64,000 nucleotides of DNA. Origin: Coprobacter tertius (GTDB taxonomy: Bacteria; Bacteroidota; Bacteroidia; Bacteroidales; Coprobacteraceae). Every line of letters starts with the position of its first letter. The first letter of the stretch is position 1. Under the pieces are notes generated by a model. It was not told the DNA's origin and ran no database searches. It was given only the letters and a program-made list of their open reading frames with translations. Positions 47,697-55,958 of the stretch are shown here, in pieces. Position numbers and translations under genes: made by a program. The DNA lies in NCBI RefSeq assembly GCF_024330105.1, contig NZ_JANDHW010000001.1:248001-312000 (forward strand), written 5' to 3'.

Positions 47697-49136
47697 TTAT
47701 CTGCAGGGGAGTTTTATTATAAATGTACTTCCTACACCGATTGCGCTTTCAACGGTAAGAGTTCCTCCGTGCGCTTCTACAAAGTCTTTAGAGATGGAAA
47801 GTCCGAGCCCGCTCCCCTGAACTTTTGTTCCCGGAACCCTGAAATAACGGTCGAAAATACTTTGGTGATAGCGTGGGTCGATTCCTTTTCCGAAATCTTT
47901 CACAAAAAGCACGATGGTTCTGTCTTCTTGTTTAGCCCCGATGATGACTCGCCCGTTTTCTTTTGAGTAACGTATCGCATTACTTAACAAATTGGTAATT
48001 ACCCAAGCGATTTTTTCGCTGTCGACAAATAGCTTGTTTATTTTTTCGGGATATTCCACTTCTATCTGGCATCCGAATTTTTCGGCTTGTACACGATTAG
48101 CGGTAATAGCGTAATTGATAAGTTCAATCGGTTTTGTGATCTTGGGCATTAGTTGCAGTTTTCCGGCTTCTACTTGTGTCATATTCAGTAATTCTCCGGT
48201 AATACTTAGCAACCTTTCACTGTTTTCCTTAATGCTTTTCGAGAGTTCTTCCTGCTCCTGGTTTAGATTTCCAATTCGTTTGTCTTCAAGTAGTTGCAGG
48301 CTCATTAAAATAGCAGAGATCGGAGTTTTCAGTTCGTGGGAAATCGTTGAAATAAACGTAGTTTTAGCAGTATCGAGTTCTTTAAATTCGGTAATATTTT
48401 TAAGTAATATAACGTGTCCGGTCCCCGACGATTCCTTTTCTCCATTATATTCGGTATTTATGGGAATGTATTTAGCCTGAAAATAACATTCTTTATTATC
48501 GGCGTATATTTTCAATGGTTCTTTCTTTTCGTCGGGAGTAACCAATTCCCTAATCAGACGTCTTAACAAGTCGTTTTTCAATGCTAACTCGGTTGCCGAT
48601 TTGCGGTATGCGTTTTCCCGTTTCAAATTAAGAATATTTAAAGCCTCGTTGTTGATAAATAAGATTTCATTGTCGTTGCTTAATCCGATAATAGGCTCGG
48701 TAATGCTGTTTACAATGGCTTCGATATATTTTTTGCCGGCCAGTATATCGTTTAATGTGCTGGCTCGGTATTCTGAAAGTTTTTCAGCCATACGGTTAAA
48801 TCCTTCTGCAACATCGGCAAATTCACTGCGTGGTTCGAATTTAAGTCGTTTCTCATAATTGTAATTGGCAATTTCGAGAATACCCGCTTTTAGTTCCCTG
48901 ATCGGACGGATTATAAATCCGGGCATTCTGAAAAGTAGGAATATACCGATAAGAATGCAGATTCCTCCGATAACAGTTATCCAGATAAGAGCTTGATCGA
49001 GAGCCGGTTTTGCGGCAGGACTGTCTGGGTCGGTTGCCGTAAGTAACTGTAGGTTGATAATCGACAATGCGACCAATAATATGATCATGCTTACCAATAT
49101 GCCGATACTTAGAATTAATCTTGTTTTTATATTCAT
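47697..49136 (-). CDS. Kdp-associated sensor histidine kinase (HAMP-PAS-HisKA-HATPase)
   Basis: The 479-aa product has two membrane helices (about residues 7-30 and 49-70), a HAMP region (FIIRPIRELKAGILEIANY), and a PAS-like domain (VNSITEPIIGLSNDNEILFI, about 140-260). HisKA follows with TISHELKTPISAI (His near 268), then a HATPase with NLLSNAIRYSKENG, FGKGIDP and GSGLGLSI. It replaces the kinase half missing from the KdpD-like protein encoded 17 bp upstream, so it is likely the working kinase of the Kdp system. Its presumed partner is the NtrC-type regulator upstream of the kdp genes. It is the last gene of the operon. Confidence 0.88.
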   Translation of the reverse strand: MNIKTRLILSIGILVSMIILLVALSIINLQLLTATDPDSPAAKPALDQALIWITVIGGICILIGIFLLFRMPGFIIRPIRELKAGILEIANYNYEKRLKFEPRSEFADVAEGFNRMAEKLSEYRASTLNDILAGKKYIEAIVNSITEPIIGLSNDNEILFINNEALNILNLKRENAYRKSATELALKNDLLRRLIRELVTPDEKKEPLKIYADNKECYFQAKYIPINTEYNGEKESSGTGHVILLKNITEFKELDTAKTTFISTISHELKTPISAILMSLQLLEDKRIGNLNQEQEELSKSIKENSERLLSITGELLNMTQVEAGKLQLMPKITKPIELINYAITANRVQAEKFGCQIEVEYPEKINKLFVDSEKIAWVITNLLSNAIRYSKENGRVIIGAKQEDRTIVLFVKDFGKGIDPRYHQSIFDRYFRVPGTKVQGSGLGLSISKDFVEAHGGTLTVESAIGVGSTFIIKLPCR

Positions 49137-49153
49137 AATTTTTATTTTAATTC

Positions 49154-50278
49154 TTAGGCTAAAATAATTAAATCTGTATTATTCTGAGAGAGAGATTCGA
49201 TTAATTTCTTATAACGCATTATCGAAAAGAGAGCCCATGGTATTTTTAATCGAGGACTTCCCATACATAATGTCGTAATTTGTTTTTCTTTGCATACTTG
49301 CATAATTGTACCCGGAATATCTTCGGAAGGAATGCGGATGACTTCTCCTCCCAATTCGGTTGCCAGTTTAAAATGGTTCAGTAAGTGTCTTTGGCTCGAA
49401 AGAGCGATGCGGTCGGGGTTTTCGCGGGGTGTTTGTACATACAGTATCCAGAATTTTGTATTATAACGGGTCGCCAGACGGGCTGCTTTCCGTATGATTT
49501 TACGAGGCGTTTTTTCGTTACTGCTGATACAGGCCATTACTTTCTCATGACGCACTCGCTGTATGTCGCTTACAACTTCATTTTCTACTTTTTTCTCAAC
49601 GCGCAATGCAACTTCTTTTAGCGCGAGTTCACGGAGTTGCAAGATGTTTTCCGATTTGAAAAAATTTTTGAGAGCCGTTTGTACTTTTTCAGGCCGGTAA
49701 ATTTTACCGGCTTTCAGGCGCTCTACCAATTCTTCTGCGGTTAAGTCGATGTTTACTACTTCATCAGCTTGTTCGAGAACACTATCGGGAATACGTTCTT
49801 TAACTTCTATTCCTGAAATTTCCTGTACTTCTTCGTTGAGACTTTCGATATGTTGGATGTTTACGGCACTGATTACATTTATACCTTCATCGAGTAAAGT
49901 CATTACGTCTTGCCAACGTTTTTCGTTTTTGCTTCCTTCTACGTTGGTATGAGCCAGTTCATCTACAATAACGATTTCTGGCCGTATGCGTATAATCGTG
50001 TCGAGATCCATCTCTTCGAGTTCTTTCCCTTTATAGAAAATTTTTCGGCGGGGTATTACTGTAAGTCCTTCAACTAAAGCCTCTGTTCCGGGGCGTCCGT
50101 GTGTTTCGATATAGCCTATTTGTACATCCACTCCATTACTGAGTAGGTCGTGCGCTTCTTGTAACATACGGTATGATTTTCCTACGCCGGCGATCATTCC
50201 GATATATATTTTAAATTTCCCTCGACGCGATTCTTTTATGAGTTCGAGAAAATGTTGTATATTTTCTTCTCTGTTCAT
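49154..50278 (-). CDS. kdpD: KdpD-like potassium sensor lacking the kinase domain
   Basis: From ATG 50278 the product is 374 aa. It consists of the KdpD N-terminal domain with Walker A GMIAGVGKS (27-35), IGYIETHGRPGT and VDELAHTN, then a USP-like domain (KVMACISSNEKTPRKIIRKAA, in parts; TTLCMGSPRLKIPW). Full KdpD of Proteobacteria is about 890 aa with four membrane helices and a kinase, which are absent here. A separate histidine kinase gene follows after 17 bp, so sensing and kinase activity are split between two proteins. A start at 50347 is possible in frame but would overlap a hairpin and lacks conserved sequence. Confidence 0.9.
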   Translation of the reverse strand: MNREENIQHFLELIKESRRGKFKIYIGMIAGVGKSYRMLQEAHDLLSNGVDVQIGYIETHGRPGTEALVEGLTVIPRRKIFYKGKELEEMDLDTIIRIRPEIVIVDELAHTNVEGSKNEKRWQDVMTLLDEGINVISAVNIQHIESLNEEVQEISGIEVKERIPDSVLEQADEVVNIDLTAEELVERLKAGKIYRPEKVQTALKNFFKSENILQLRELALKEVALRVEKKVENEVVSDIQRVRHEKVMACISSNEKTPRKIIRKAARLATRYNTKFWILYVQTPRENPDRIALSSQRHLLNHFKLATELGGEVIRIPSEDIPGTIMQVCKEKQITTLCMGSPRLKIPWALFSIMRYKKLIESLSQNNTDLIILA

Positions 50279-50308
50279 TATTTTATCATTATGTTTTTTA
50301 AATCGTTT

Positions 50309-50340
50309 GGCTCGTGACAATATCCCTATTGCCACGAGCC
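50309..50340 (-). promoter_or_regulatory. strong hairpin just upstream of the kdpD-like gene
   Basis: On the minus strand GGCTCGTG pairs with CACGAGCC, continuing through a G-U pair and CAATA/TATTG to a GGGA loop, 14 bp in all. No T-run follows, so it is unlikely to be a terminator. It sits inside the operon, 30 nt before the kdpD ATG and about 50 nt after the stop of the outer-membrane gene. It could stabilise the upstream mRNA or set the ratio of pump to sensor. Confidence 0.5.
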
Positions 50341-50388
50341 TGTACACATGGATGTTTAAAAGCTGGGGACAGCAATCTGTATGGCTGC

Positions 50389-51168
50389 CTACCGTAGTGT
50401 AATCCCCAACACCAAATGGATGTCTTCCTTATTGGGATTCCAGATGATCTGGGTGTAAACAGGAAGAGAGAATTTGTCGGTGATGATGATTTCTTTTGAA
50501 GCTTTTAACGACACGTTGGTTACTGAAAACTCTCGGGTTCCGTACATCGGAGCATCCCAGGGAGTGAATCCGACGATTGCGTTCAGTCCCACTTTTTTAA
50601 TAGCAAACGGATAGTTCAATTCTACGTAGGTAGAATAGGCCTGTTTACCTCTTTTATTCATTTCATACACTGGCTCTTCGTTATCGTCGTAACCGGAGAG
50701 AACCGTTCCCTTTTTATCTGCACCGGCAAACATCGTGTACCAGCTTAAAGATAGTGGAAATTTTTCTATCGGGAGCGCATAAGAGATTCCCGCTTCGAAA
50801 ATATGATCGGTTTTATGTGATTTGTAATGAAAATAATTGAGTGCGCCTTCTCCTTTCCACCAGTAATCTGTGATCCCGATCGTTACTCCGGCAATGCTGT
50901 ATGATGCCGTAAGATCTACCTCTTTAGCTCCTTTTCCTGTAAAATCGACACTCCCCCAGGCTGTGAGAGAAAACCCGGAGACATTTATTCCGAGTGTCGG
51001 CTGGAAACTCGATCCGGTTTGATATTGTCCTCTCCATACGTAGGAACTTACGATATCGCCGGCAACATTAAAATTTACACCTTTATTATCTTCTGTTTCT
51101 ATTTCTGTAGCCGATGCGGATACGCAGAAGCATAGAGCCGGTAAGGCTATTATTTTTTTGAGATTCAT
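50389..51168 (-). CDS. outer-membrane beta-barrel protein in the kdp operon
   Basis: The 259-aa product has a signal peptide (LPALCFCVSASAT). Amphipathic beta strands follow throughout (GDIVSSYVWRGQYQTGSSFQ, LTAWGSVDFTGKG, FPLSLSWYTMFAGAD) and the C-terminus ends in an outer-membrane-like strand (DIHLVLGITLR). It lies between kdpC and the kdpD-like gene in one strand-consistent row. A potassium-permeable porin or a structural protein serving uptake across the outer membrane is inferred. No channel signature is evident. Confidence 0.7.
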   Translation of the reverse strand: MNLKKIIALPALCFCVSASATEIETEDNKGVNFNVAGDIVSSYVWRGQYQTGSSFQPTLGINVSGFSLTAWGSVDFTGKGAKEVDLTASYSIAGVTIGITDYWWKGEGALNYFHYKSHKTDHIFEAGISYALPIEKFPLSLSWYTMFAGADKKGTVLSGYDDNEEPVYEMNKRGKQAYSTYVELNYPFAIKKVGLNAIVGFTPWDAPMYGTREFSVTNVSLKASKEIIITDKFSLPVYTQIIWNPNKEDIHLVLGITLR

Positions 51169-51197
51169 TTGTTCTGTAAAGTTTAGTGGTTCATCGA

Positions 51198-51773
51198 TTA
51201 TTTTTGATTAAACTCTTTGTCGAGTGCAATATTCAATTTTAATACATTTACTTTAGCCGGTCCGAAAAGGGACAAAAACGGCTTTTCTTTTTGTTGATCA
51301 ACTAATTTCAGTATAGCGTCTTCAGATACATTTCGGGCCAGTGCTATCCGTTTTATCTGAACATATGCACATTCGGGCGTAATATCGGGGTCGAGTCCCG
51401 AACCACTGGCGGTAACCATTTCTGCCGGAACGTCTTTACGAGTCAGATAAGGATGATGGACAAGAAATGTATCGATACGGGCTTCTACTTCATTGAGGTA
51501 TTCTTCGTTTGTAGGCCCTTTATTGCTACCTCCCGATCCGTCGGCTGTGTAATCTACCGCTGAAGGTCGTCCCCAAAAATAAATATCCTGTGTAAATGAC
51601 TGTCCGATATTGACGGCTCCTACTACTTTTCCGTTTAGGGTAGCCAGTTCGGCATTTCCTTCATTAGGACCGGCTATGCGGGCATAGGCCCACAAAACCA
51701 GAATGTAACAGACTGCAAAAAATAAGCAGAATACGAGAGTGATACGTAATGATTTTATAAGATTCGATTTCAT
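51198..51773 (-). CDS. kdpC: K+-transporting ATPase subunit KdpC
   Basis: The 191-aa product has a single N-terminal membrane helix (LRITLVFCLFFAVCYILVLW). The KdpC sequence follows: GKVVGAVNIGQSFTQDIYFWGRPSAVDY (in parts), SGSGLDPDITPECA and RIALARNVSEDAILKLVDQ. KdpC assists the KdpFABC complex, probably raising the K+ affinity of KdpB for ATP. It starts 12 bp after kdpB. Confidence 0.96.
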   Translation of the reverse strand: MKSNLIKSLRITLVFCLFFAVCYILVLWAYARIAGPNEGNAELATLNGKVVGAVNIGQSFTQDIYFWGRPSAVDYTADGSGGSNKGPTNEEYLNEVEARIDTFLVHHPYLTRKDVPAEMVTASGSGLDPDITPECAYVQIKRIALARNVSEDAILKLVDQQKEKPFLSLFGPAKVNVLKLNIALDKEFNQK

Positions 51774-51785
51774 TGTTTCTGATAA

Positions 51786-53825
51786 TTAAAAGAATAAACT
51801 GATAAATAAATCGATGAGTTTAATGCCTACAAACGGGGCTATGATTCCTCCTAATCCGTAGATCAGCAAGTTCCGTCTGAGTAGAGCTGAGGCTCCGATT
51901 GGTTTGTATTTTACTCCCCGTAATGCCAGTGGTATAAGAATCGGTATAATAATGGCATTGAAAATAACGGCACTCAATATCGCGCTTTCGGGACTATGTA
52001 GGTGCATGATATTTAATGCTGCCAGTTCGGGGATCGAAAGCATGAACAATGCGGGGACGATGGCAAAATATTTTGCTACGTCGTTAGCGATTGAGAAGGT
52101 AGTGAGTGTTCCCCGTGTCATGAGTAATTGTTTCCCTATTTCTACTATCTCAATCAATTTGGTGGGATCATTATCGAGATCGACCATATTACCGGCTTCT
52201 TTTGCAGCCTGTGTTCCACTGTTCATGGCTACGCCTACGTTCGCTTGTGCAAGAGCCGGTGCGTCGTTTGTCCCGTCTCCCATCATTGCAACGAGTTTTC
52301 CTGTATCTTGCTCTTTACGAATGTAATTCATTTTGTCTTCGGGTTTGGCTTCAGCGATAAAGTCATCTACTCCGGCTTCTTTCGCTATATATTTTGCTGT
52401 AAGAGGATTATCTCCTGTTACCATGACGGTTTTAACGCCCATTTTTCGTAATCGGGCAAAACGCTCTTGAATACCTGGTTTGATGATATCTTGCAACTCG
52501 ATGACTCCGACGACTTTTTTATCTACACACACTACCAAAGGGGTACCTCCGTTGCTCGATATGGCTTGTATGAGTTCTTCAATTTCTTTCGGGAAAGGGT
52601 TACCGGCATTTTCCGTTATTCTACGGATAGTATCGAAAGCTCCTTTTCGTATTTCGGTGCCGTCTTTCAGATTTACTCCCGAACATTTGGTTTCGGCACT
52701 GAAGCGGACCATCTTAGATACATGTGCATCGAGATTATGCATGTGAAATCCGCTTTCCCGTCCCAATTCAATGATAGATTTACCTTCGGGGGTATCGTCG
52801 GCTATAGAAGAGAGCATACAGTATTCTGTAAATTTCTTAAAATCGATATTCATATCGGAATTCGGCCAGAATTTTGTCGCTTTACGATTCCCGATTGTGA
52901 TTGTGCCAGTTTTATCGAGTAAAAGTGTATCTATGTCACCGGCTGTTTCAACAGCTTTACCCGATTTGGTAATTACATTGGCTCGTAAAGCTCGGTCCAT
53001 ACCTGCGATTCCGATGGCCGAAAGCAGTCCACCGATCGTAGTAGGTATAAGGCATACGAATAACGAAATAAGCGATGCGATCTTAATGGTTGTGCCGGTA
53101 TAATCGGCAAATGGTTTCAGAGTGACACATACTATGATAAAAACAAGAGTGAAGCCGGCCAGTAATATGGTAAGTGCTATTTCGTTAGGGGTTTTCTTCC
53201 TCGAGGCTCCTTCGACCAGAGCAATCATCTTGTCGAGAAAACTCTCTCCCGGTTCAGTGGTTACTTTTACTCTTATATGATCTGAGAGTACTTTCGTACC
53301 TCCGGTAACCGAGCTTTTATCTCCTCCGGCTTCTCGTATTACAGGGGCGCTTTCACCGGTAATTGCACTTTCATCGATCGAGGCGAGTCCTTCAATGATT
53401 TCTCCGTCAGCGGGTATAATATCCCCTGTTTCGCATTCAAATATGTCTCCTTTTTTCAACTGTGAGCTACTGGTAATCTCGACTTTTTCATTAACGATGC
53501 GGCGAGCGACCGTTTCTTCTCTCGTTTTACGTAAACTGTCGGCCTGCGCTTTTCCTCGAGCTTCGGCAATAGCTTCAGCGAAATTGGCGAATAAAAGTGT
53601 TAAGAGAAGAATGATAAATACAAGCGCATTATAAGCGAACGAACCTTGTACGTCGTTAAACAGAGAATAAATAGTCATTACAAGCATCACGGCAGTCGAT
53701 GCTTCGACCGTAAACATGATCGGGTTTTTTATCATCATTCGTGGATCGAGTTTCACGAATGATTGTTTAATACTGTCTTTTACTTGCTTCTTCTGAAATA
53801 ATGAAGCTGATTTATTATCTTTCAT
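51786..53825 (-). CDS. kdpB: K+-transporting ATPase subunit KdpB (P-type ATPase)
   Basis: The 679-aa product is a complete P-type ATPase: TGES at 156-159, the phosphorylation motif DKTGT at 304-308, [10 protein letters not shown] in the nucleotide domain, [16 protein letters not shown] and [19 protein letters not shown]. It hydrolyses ATP to drive K+ taken up through KdpA. It sits between kdpA (12-bp gap) and kdpC (12-bp gap) in the normal kdpFABC order. Confidence 0.97.
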   Translation of the reverse strand: MKDNKSASLFQKKQVKDSIKQSFVKLDPRMMIKNPIMFTVEASTAVMLVMTIYSLFNDVQGSFAYNALVFIILLLTLLFANFAEAIAEARGKAQADSLRKTREETVARRIVNEKVEITSSSQLKKGDIFECETGDIIPADGEIIEGLASIDESAITGESAPVIREAGGDKSSVTGGTKVLSDHIRVKVTTEPGESFLDKMIALVEGASRKKTPNEIALTILLAGFTLVFIIVCVTLKPFADYTGTTIKIASLISLFVCLIPTTIGGLLSAIGIAGMDRALRANVITKSGKAVETAGDIDTLLLDKTGTITIGNRKATKFWPNSDMNIDFKKFTEYCMLSSIADDTPEGKSIIELGRESGFHMHNLDAHVSKMVRFSAETKCSGVNLKDGTEIRKGAFDTIRRITENAGNPFPKEIEELIQAISSNGGTPLVVCVDKKVVGVIELQDIIKPGIQERFARLRKMGVKTVMVTGDNPLTAKYIAKEAGVDDFIAEAKPEDKMNYIRKEQDTGKLVAMMGDGTNDAPALAQANVGVAMNSGTQAAKEAGNMVDLDNDPTKLIEIVEIGKQLLMTRGTLTTFSIANDVAKYFAIVPALFMLSIPELAALNIMHLHSPESAILSAVIFNAIIIPILIPLALRGVKYKPIGASALLRRNLLIYGLGGIIAPFVGIKLIDLFISLFF

Positions 53826-53837
53826 AATGATCTGCTG

Positions 53838-55544
53838 TTATAAACTGAAATGTTCTGCGATGGTACTTAATGCATGTACCGGGAAAAATGACAGGGCGGC
53901 CACGATAAAAATGACGGCAAAGGTCATTACACCGAAGGTGAGGGTATCGGTTTTTAAGGTTCCGGCACTTTCGGGTATGTATTTCTTTTCAGCCAGTAGC
54001 CCGGCGATGGCAACTTGCCCGATGATCGGAATAAACCGGGACAATATTAGAACAATGCCACAAGTAAAATTCCAGAAGAACGTATTGTCTCCCAAGCCTT
54101 CAAATCCCGATCCGTTGTTTGCTGCCGATGAGGTATATTCGTATAACATTTCGCTCAGCCCATGGAACCCGGGATTATTGAGCCAACCTCCCTCTCCCGC
54201 CACAAATTGCGGAGCATGTACGAAAAGATATGAACTGAGGGCTGTTCCGGTAAGAATAACGAACGGGTGGAGGAGTGCGACGATCGTTGCAATTTTCATT
54301 TCTTTTGCCTCTACTTTTTTCCCCAGAAATTCGGGAGTACGTCCTACCATAAGCCCGCTGATGAACACCGCAATAATAATAAATGTGTAATAGTTCATCC
54401 AACCGACACCAACACCGCCAAACCATGTATTTATTTGCATGTTCAGCATCTCTATCATTCCCGAAAGAGGCATTGTGCTGTCATGCATACCGTTTACCGA
54501 ACCGTTTGATGTCACCGTTGTCGTTACACTCCATAATGCGGTAGCACCCGATCCCAATCGTATTTCTTTACCTTCCATGGCACCTCCGTTTTGCGAAATT
54601 CCCATGGCATCGATACGAGGATTACCGTTCATCTCCTGGTACGTATTTATTCCTACACCTACCAGATAAGCAAAAAGCATGACTCCGAAAATAGTAAATG
54701 CCAGTTTTCTCTTTTTCAGATAGAAACCAAGAGCAAAGATCATGGCCATAGGTATGACCAATATCGACCAGCATTCGACCATATTGGTAAGGTATGTCGG
54801 ATTTTCGAGCGGATGTGAAGAATTTACTCCGAAATAACCTCCTCCATTAGTTCCCAGTTGTTTAATCGGGATAATTGCGGCTGCCGGTCCCTGTGATACG
54901 GTTTGTTCGGTTCCTTCGAGAGTCGGAACAGTCATTTTACCATCGAATCCCATCGGAACGCCTTCTGTTATAAGAATAAAGCCCACGATGAGGGATAAGG
55001 GTAAAAGGATACGAGTACAGCTTCTTACCAGAAAATACCAGAAGTTTCCGATTGTTTTAGTCGTTTTGGCGGCCATGGCTTTCATAATACCGGCCATTGC
55101 AGCCATACCGGTTGCGGCTGTAATAAACTGGAAGAGCATGATAACGAATAACTGAGTCAAATAGGTAAGTCCGCTTTCCCCGCTGTAATGTTGCAAATTA
55201 CAGTTTACCATAAAACTGATGCAAGTATTAAATGCCTGGTCGGGCGACTGAGGACCGTTTCCATCAGGGTTTAAGGGCAACCATCCCTGACTTACCAGTA
55301 AAACCATACCCCAGATAAACCAAAATAGGTTTAGTGTAAGTAAGGCTTTCAGGAATTGTTTCCAGTTCATTTCTTCATTGGGATTAATCCCGCTGAGTTT
55401 ATATATCCATTTTTCGACGGGAGTCATAAAGTCCATCAGGTTCTTTTCTCCCTTATATACTTTGGCAATGTATTTTCCCAGAGGATAGGCTATAACTATC
55501 ATCAGGACGATTTGCAATACTATGCCGGCAATTTCTGTATTCAT
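53838..55544 (-). CDS. kdpA: K+-transporting ATPase subunit KdpA
   Basis: The 568-aa product has about ten membrane helices. The channel-like selectivity segments are visible, such as GTNGGGYFGVNSSHPLENPT and TSSAANNGSGFEGL. Others include FNTCISFMVNCNLQHYSGE (first filter) and GRTPEFLGKKVEAKEMK at a cytoplasmic loop. KdpA is the potassium-binding, channel-like subunit of the high-affinity KdpFABC pump. It follows kdpF by 14 bp. Confidence 0.97.
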   Translation of the reverse strand: MNTEIAGIVLQIVLMIVIAYPLGKYIAKVYKGEKNLMDFMTPVEKWIYKLSGINPNEEMNWKQFLKALLTLNLFWFIWGMVLLVSQGWLPLNPDGNGPQSPDQAFNTCISFMVNCNLQHYSGESGLTYLTQLFVIMLFQFITAATGMAAMAGIMKAMAAKTTKTIGNFWYFLVRSCTRILLPLSLIVGFILITEGVPMGFDGKMTVPTLEGTEQTVSQGPAAAIIPIKQLGTNGGGYFGVNSSHPLENPTYLTNMVECWSILVIPMAMIFALGFYLKKRKLAFTIFGVMLFAYLVGVGINTYQEMNGNPRIDAMGISQNGGAMEGKEIRLGSGATALWSVTTTVTSNGSVNGMHDSTMPLSGMIEMLNMQINTWFGGVGVGWMNYYTFIIIAVFISGLMVGRTPEFLGKKVEAKEMKIATIVALLHPFVILTGTALSSYLFVHAPQFVAGEGGWLNNPGFHGLSEMLYEYTSSAANNGSGFEGLGDNTFFWNFTCGIVLILSRFIPIIGQVAIAGLLAEKKYIPESAGTLKTDTLTFGVMTFAVIFIVAALSFFPVHALSTIAEHFSL

Positions 55545-55558
55545 TGTATAAAAATAGA

Positions 55559-55639
55559 TTAGAATTTTTCAGGTTTGACAAGTACGTAGCACATGTAGCC
55601 GAAAGCGGCTAATCCGATAATAAATAATGCAGTATACAT
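55559..55639 (-). CDS. kdpF: KdpF small membrane subunit (26 aa)
   Basis: The 26-residue product starts MYTALFIIGLAAFGYM and ends with CYVLVKPEKF. It is one membrane helix followed by the typical KdpF tail Y-x-L-x-K-P-E-K-F. KdpF stabilises the KdpFABC complex in the membrane. It sits directly before kdpA, as in known operons. It is preceded by an unusually strong Shine-Dalgarno sequence for this group. Confidence 0.9.
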   Translation of the reverse strand: MYTALFIIGLAAFGYMCYVLVKPEKF

Positions 55640-55650
55640 AATGTTTCACT

Positions 55651-55657
55651 CTCCTTT
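55651..55657 (-). promoter_or_regulatory. Shine-Dalgarno sequence for kdpF
   Basis: The coding strand reads AAAGGAG, 11 nt before the kdpF ATG. Most genes here lack any such motif, including kdpA, kdpB and kdpC. It may boost translation of this very short gene. Confidence 0.6.
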
Positions 55658-55660
55658 CTG

Positions 55661-55756
55661 TTATATTTTGTCGAACCAGTCGACGCATTTAAAAAATAAC
55701 CCGAAGCAGGCAATTCCGCTCAGTATACAAATGATGAATGATAATGTTACTCCCAT
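55661..55756 (-). CDS. 31-aa small membrane protein heading the kdp operon
   Basis: The 31-residue product starts MGVTLSFIICILSGIACFG and ends FFKCVDWFDKI: a single membrane helix followed by an amphipathic tail. Its length, operon position and end resemble small proteins that begin the kdp operon in other Bacteroidota, but I cannot name a family. It ends 21 bp before the kdpF start and lies about 40 nt after the predicted sigma-54 start site. It may be an additional regulatory or accessory subunit of the pump. Confidence 0.65.
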   Translation of the reverse strand: MGVTLSFIICILSGIACFGLFFKCVDWFDKI

Positions 55757-55807
55757 TTTCTTGTTTTTTTAATTGTTATACTTTTATGTTATCTCGGTAT
55801 TTCACTA

Positions 55808-55823
55808 TACCAAACATGTGCCA
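55808..55823 (-). promoter_or_regulatory. sigma-54-like (-24/-12) promoter for the kdp operon
   Basis: The coding strand reads TGGCACATGTTTGGTA. Against the consensus TGGCACRNNNNTTGCW the -24 GG and flanking CAC are perfect. The -12 element has its invariant G and matches at the other positions except two. Transcription would begin near 55797, about 40 nt before the 31-aa ORF. The upstream neighbour is an NtrC-type sigma-54 activator, which makes the match more convincing. Confidence 0.6.
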
Positions 55824-55844
55824 AAATGATATCGTTAATTCTAA

Positions 55845-55857
55845 GATTCACAGAATC
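55845..55857. promoter_or_regulatory. candidate activator site upstream of the sigma-54 promoter
   Basis: GATTC-aca-GAATC is a 5-bp inverted repeat about 20 bp upstream of the -24 box. It is small and could be chance. It is the most obvious symmetric element in the gap, so it is a candidate site for the NtrC-type regulator. Confidence 0.25.
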
Positions 55858-55885
55858 AGTTAAATATAAATTTGAGATGGAATGG

Positions 55886-55932
55886 AAAGCAGAAGGGCAC
55901 CTTTTCATTTTGAAAAGGCGCCCTTCTGCTTT
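55886..55932 (-). terminator. intrinsic terminator after the NtrC-type regulator
   Basis: AAAGCAGAAGGGC plus CCTTTTCA (55886-55907) pairs with 55911-55932 with one mismatch and a short loop. It lies 26 bp beyond the regulator's stop at 55959 and separates that transcript from the kdp operon. Confidence 0.82.
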
Positions 55933-55958
55933 GGGAATAATTATAGGATGATGATTGG

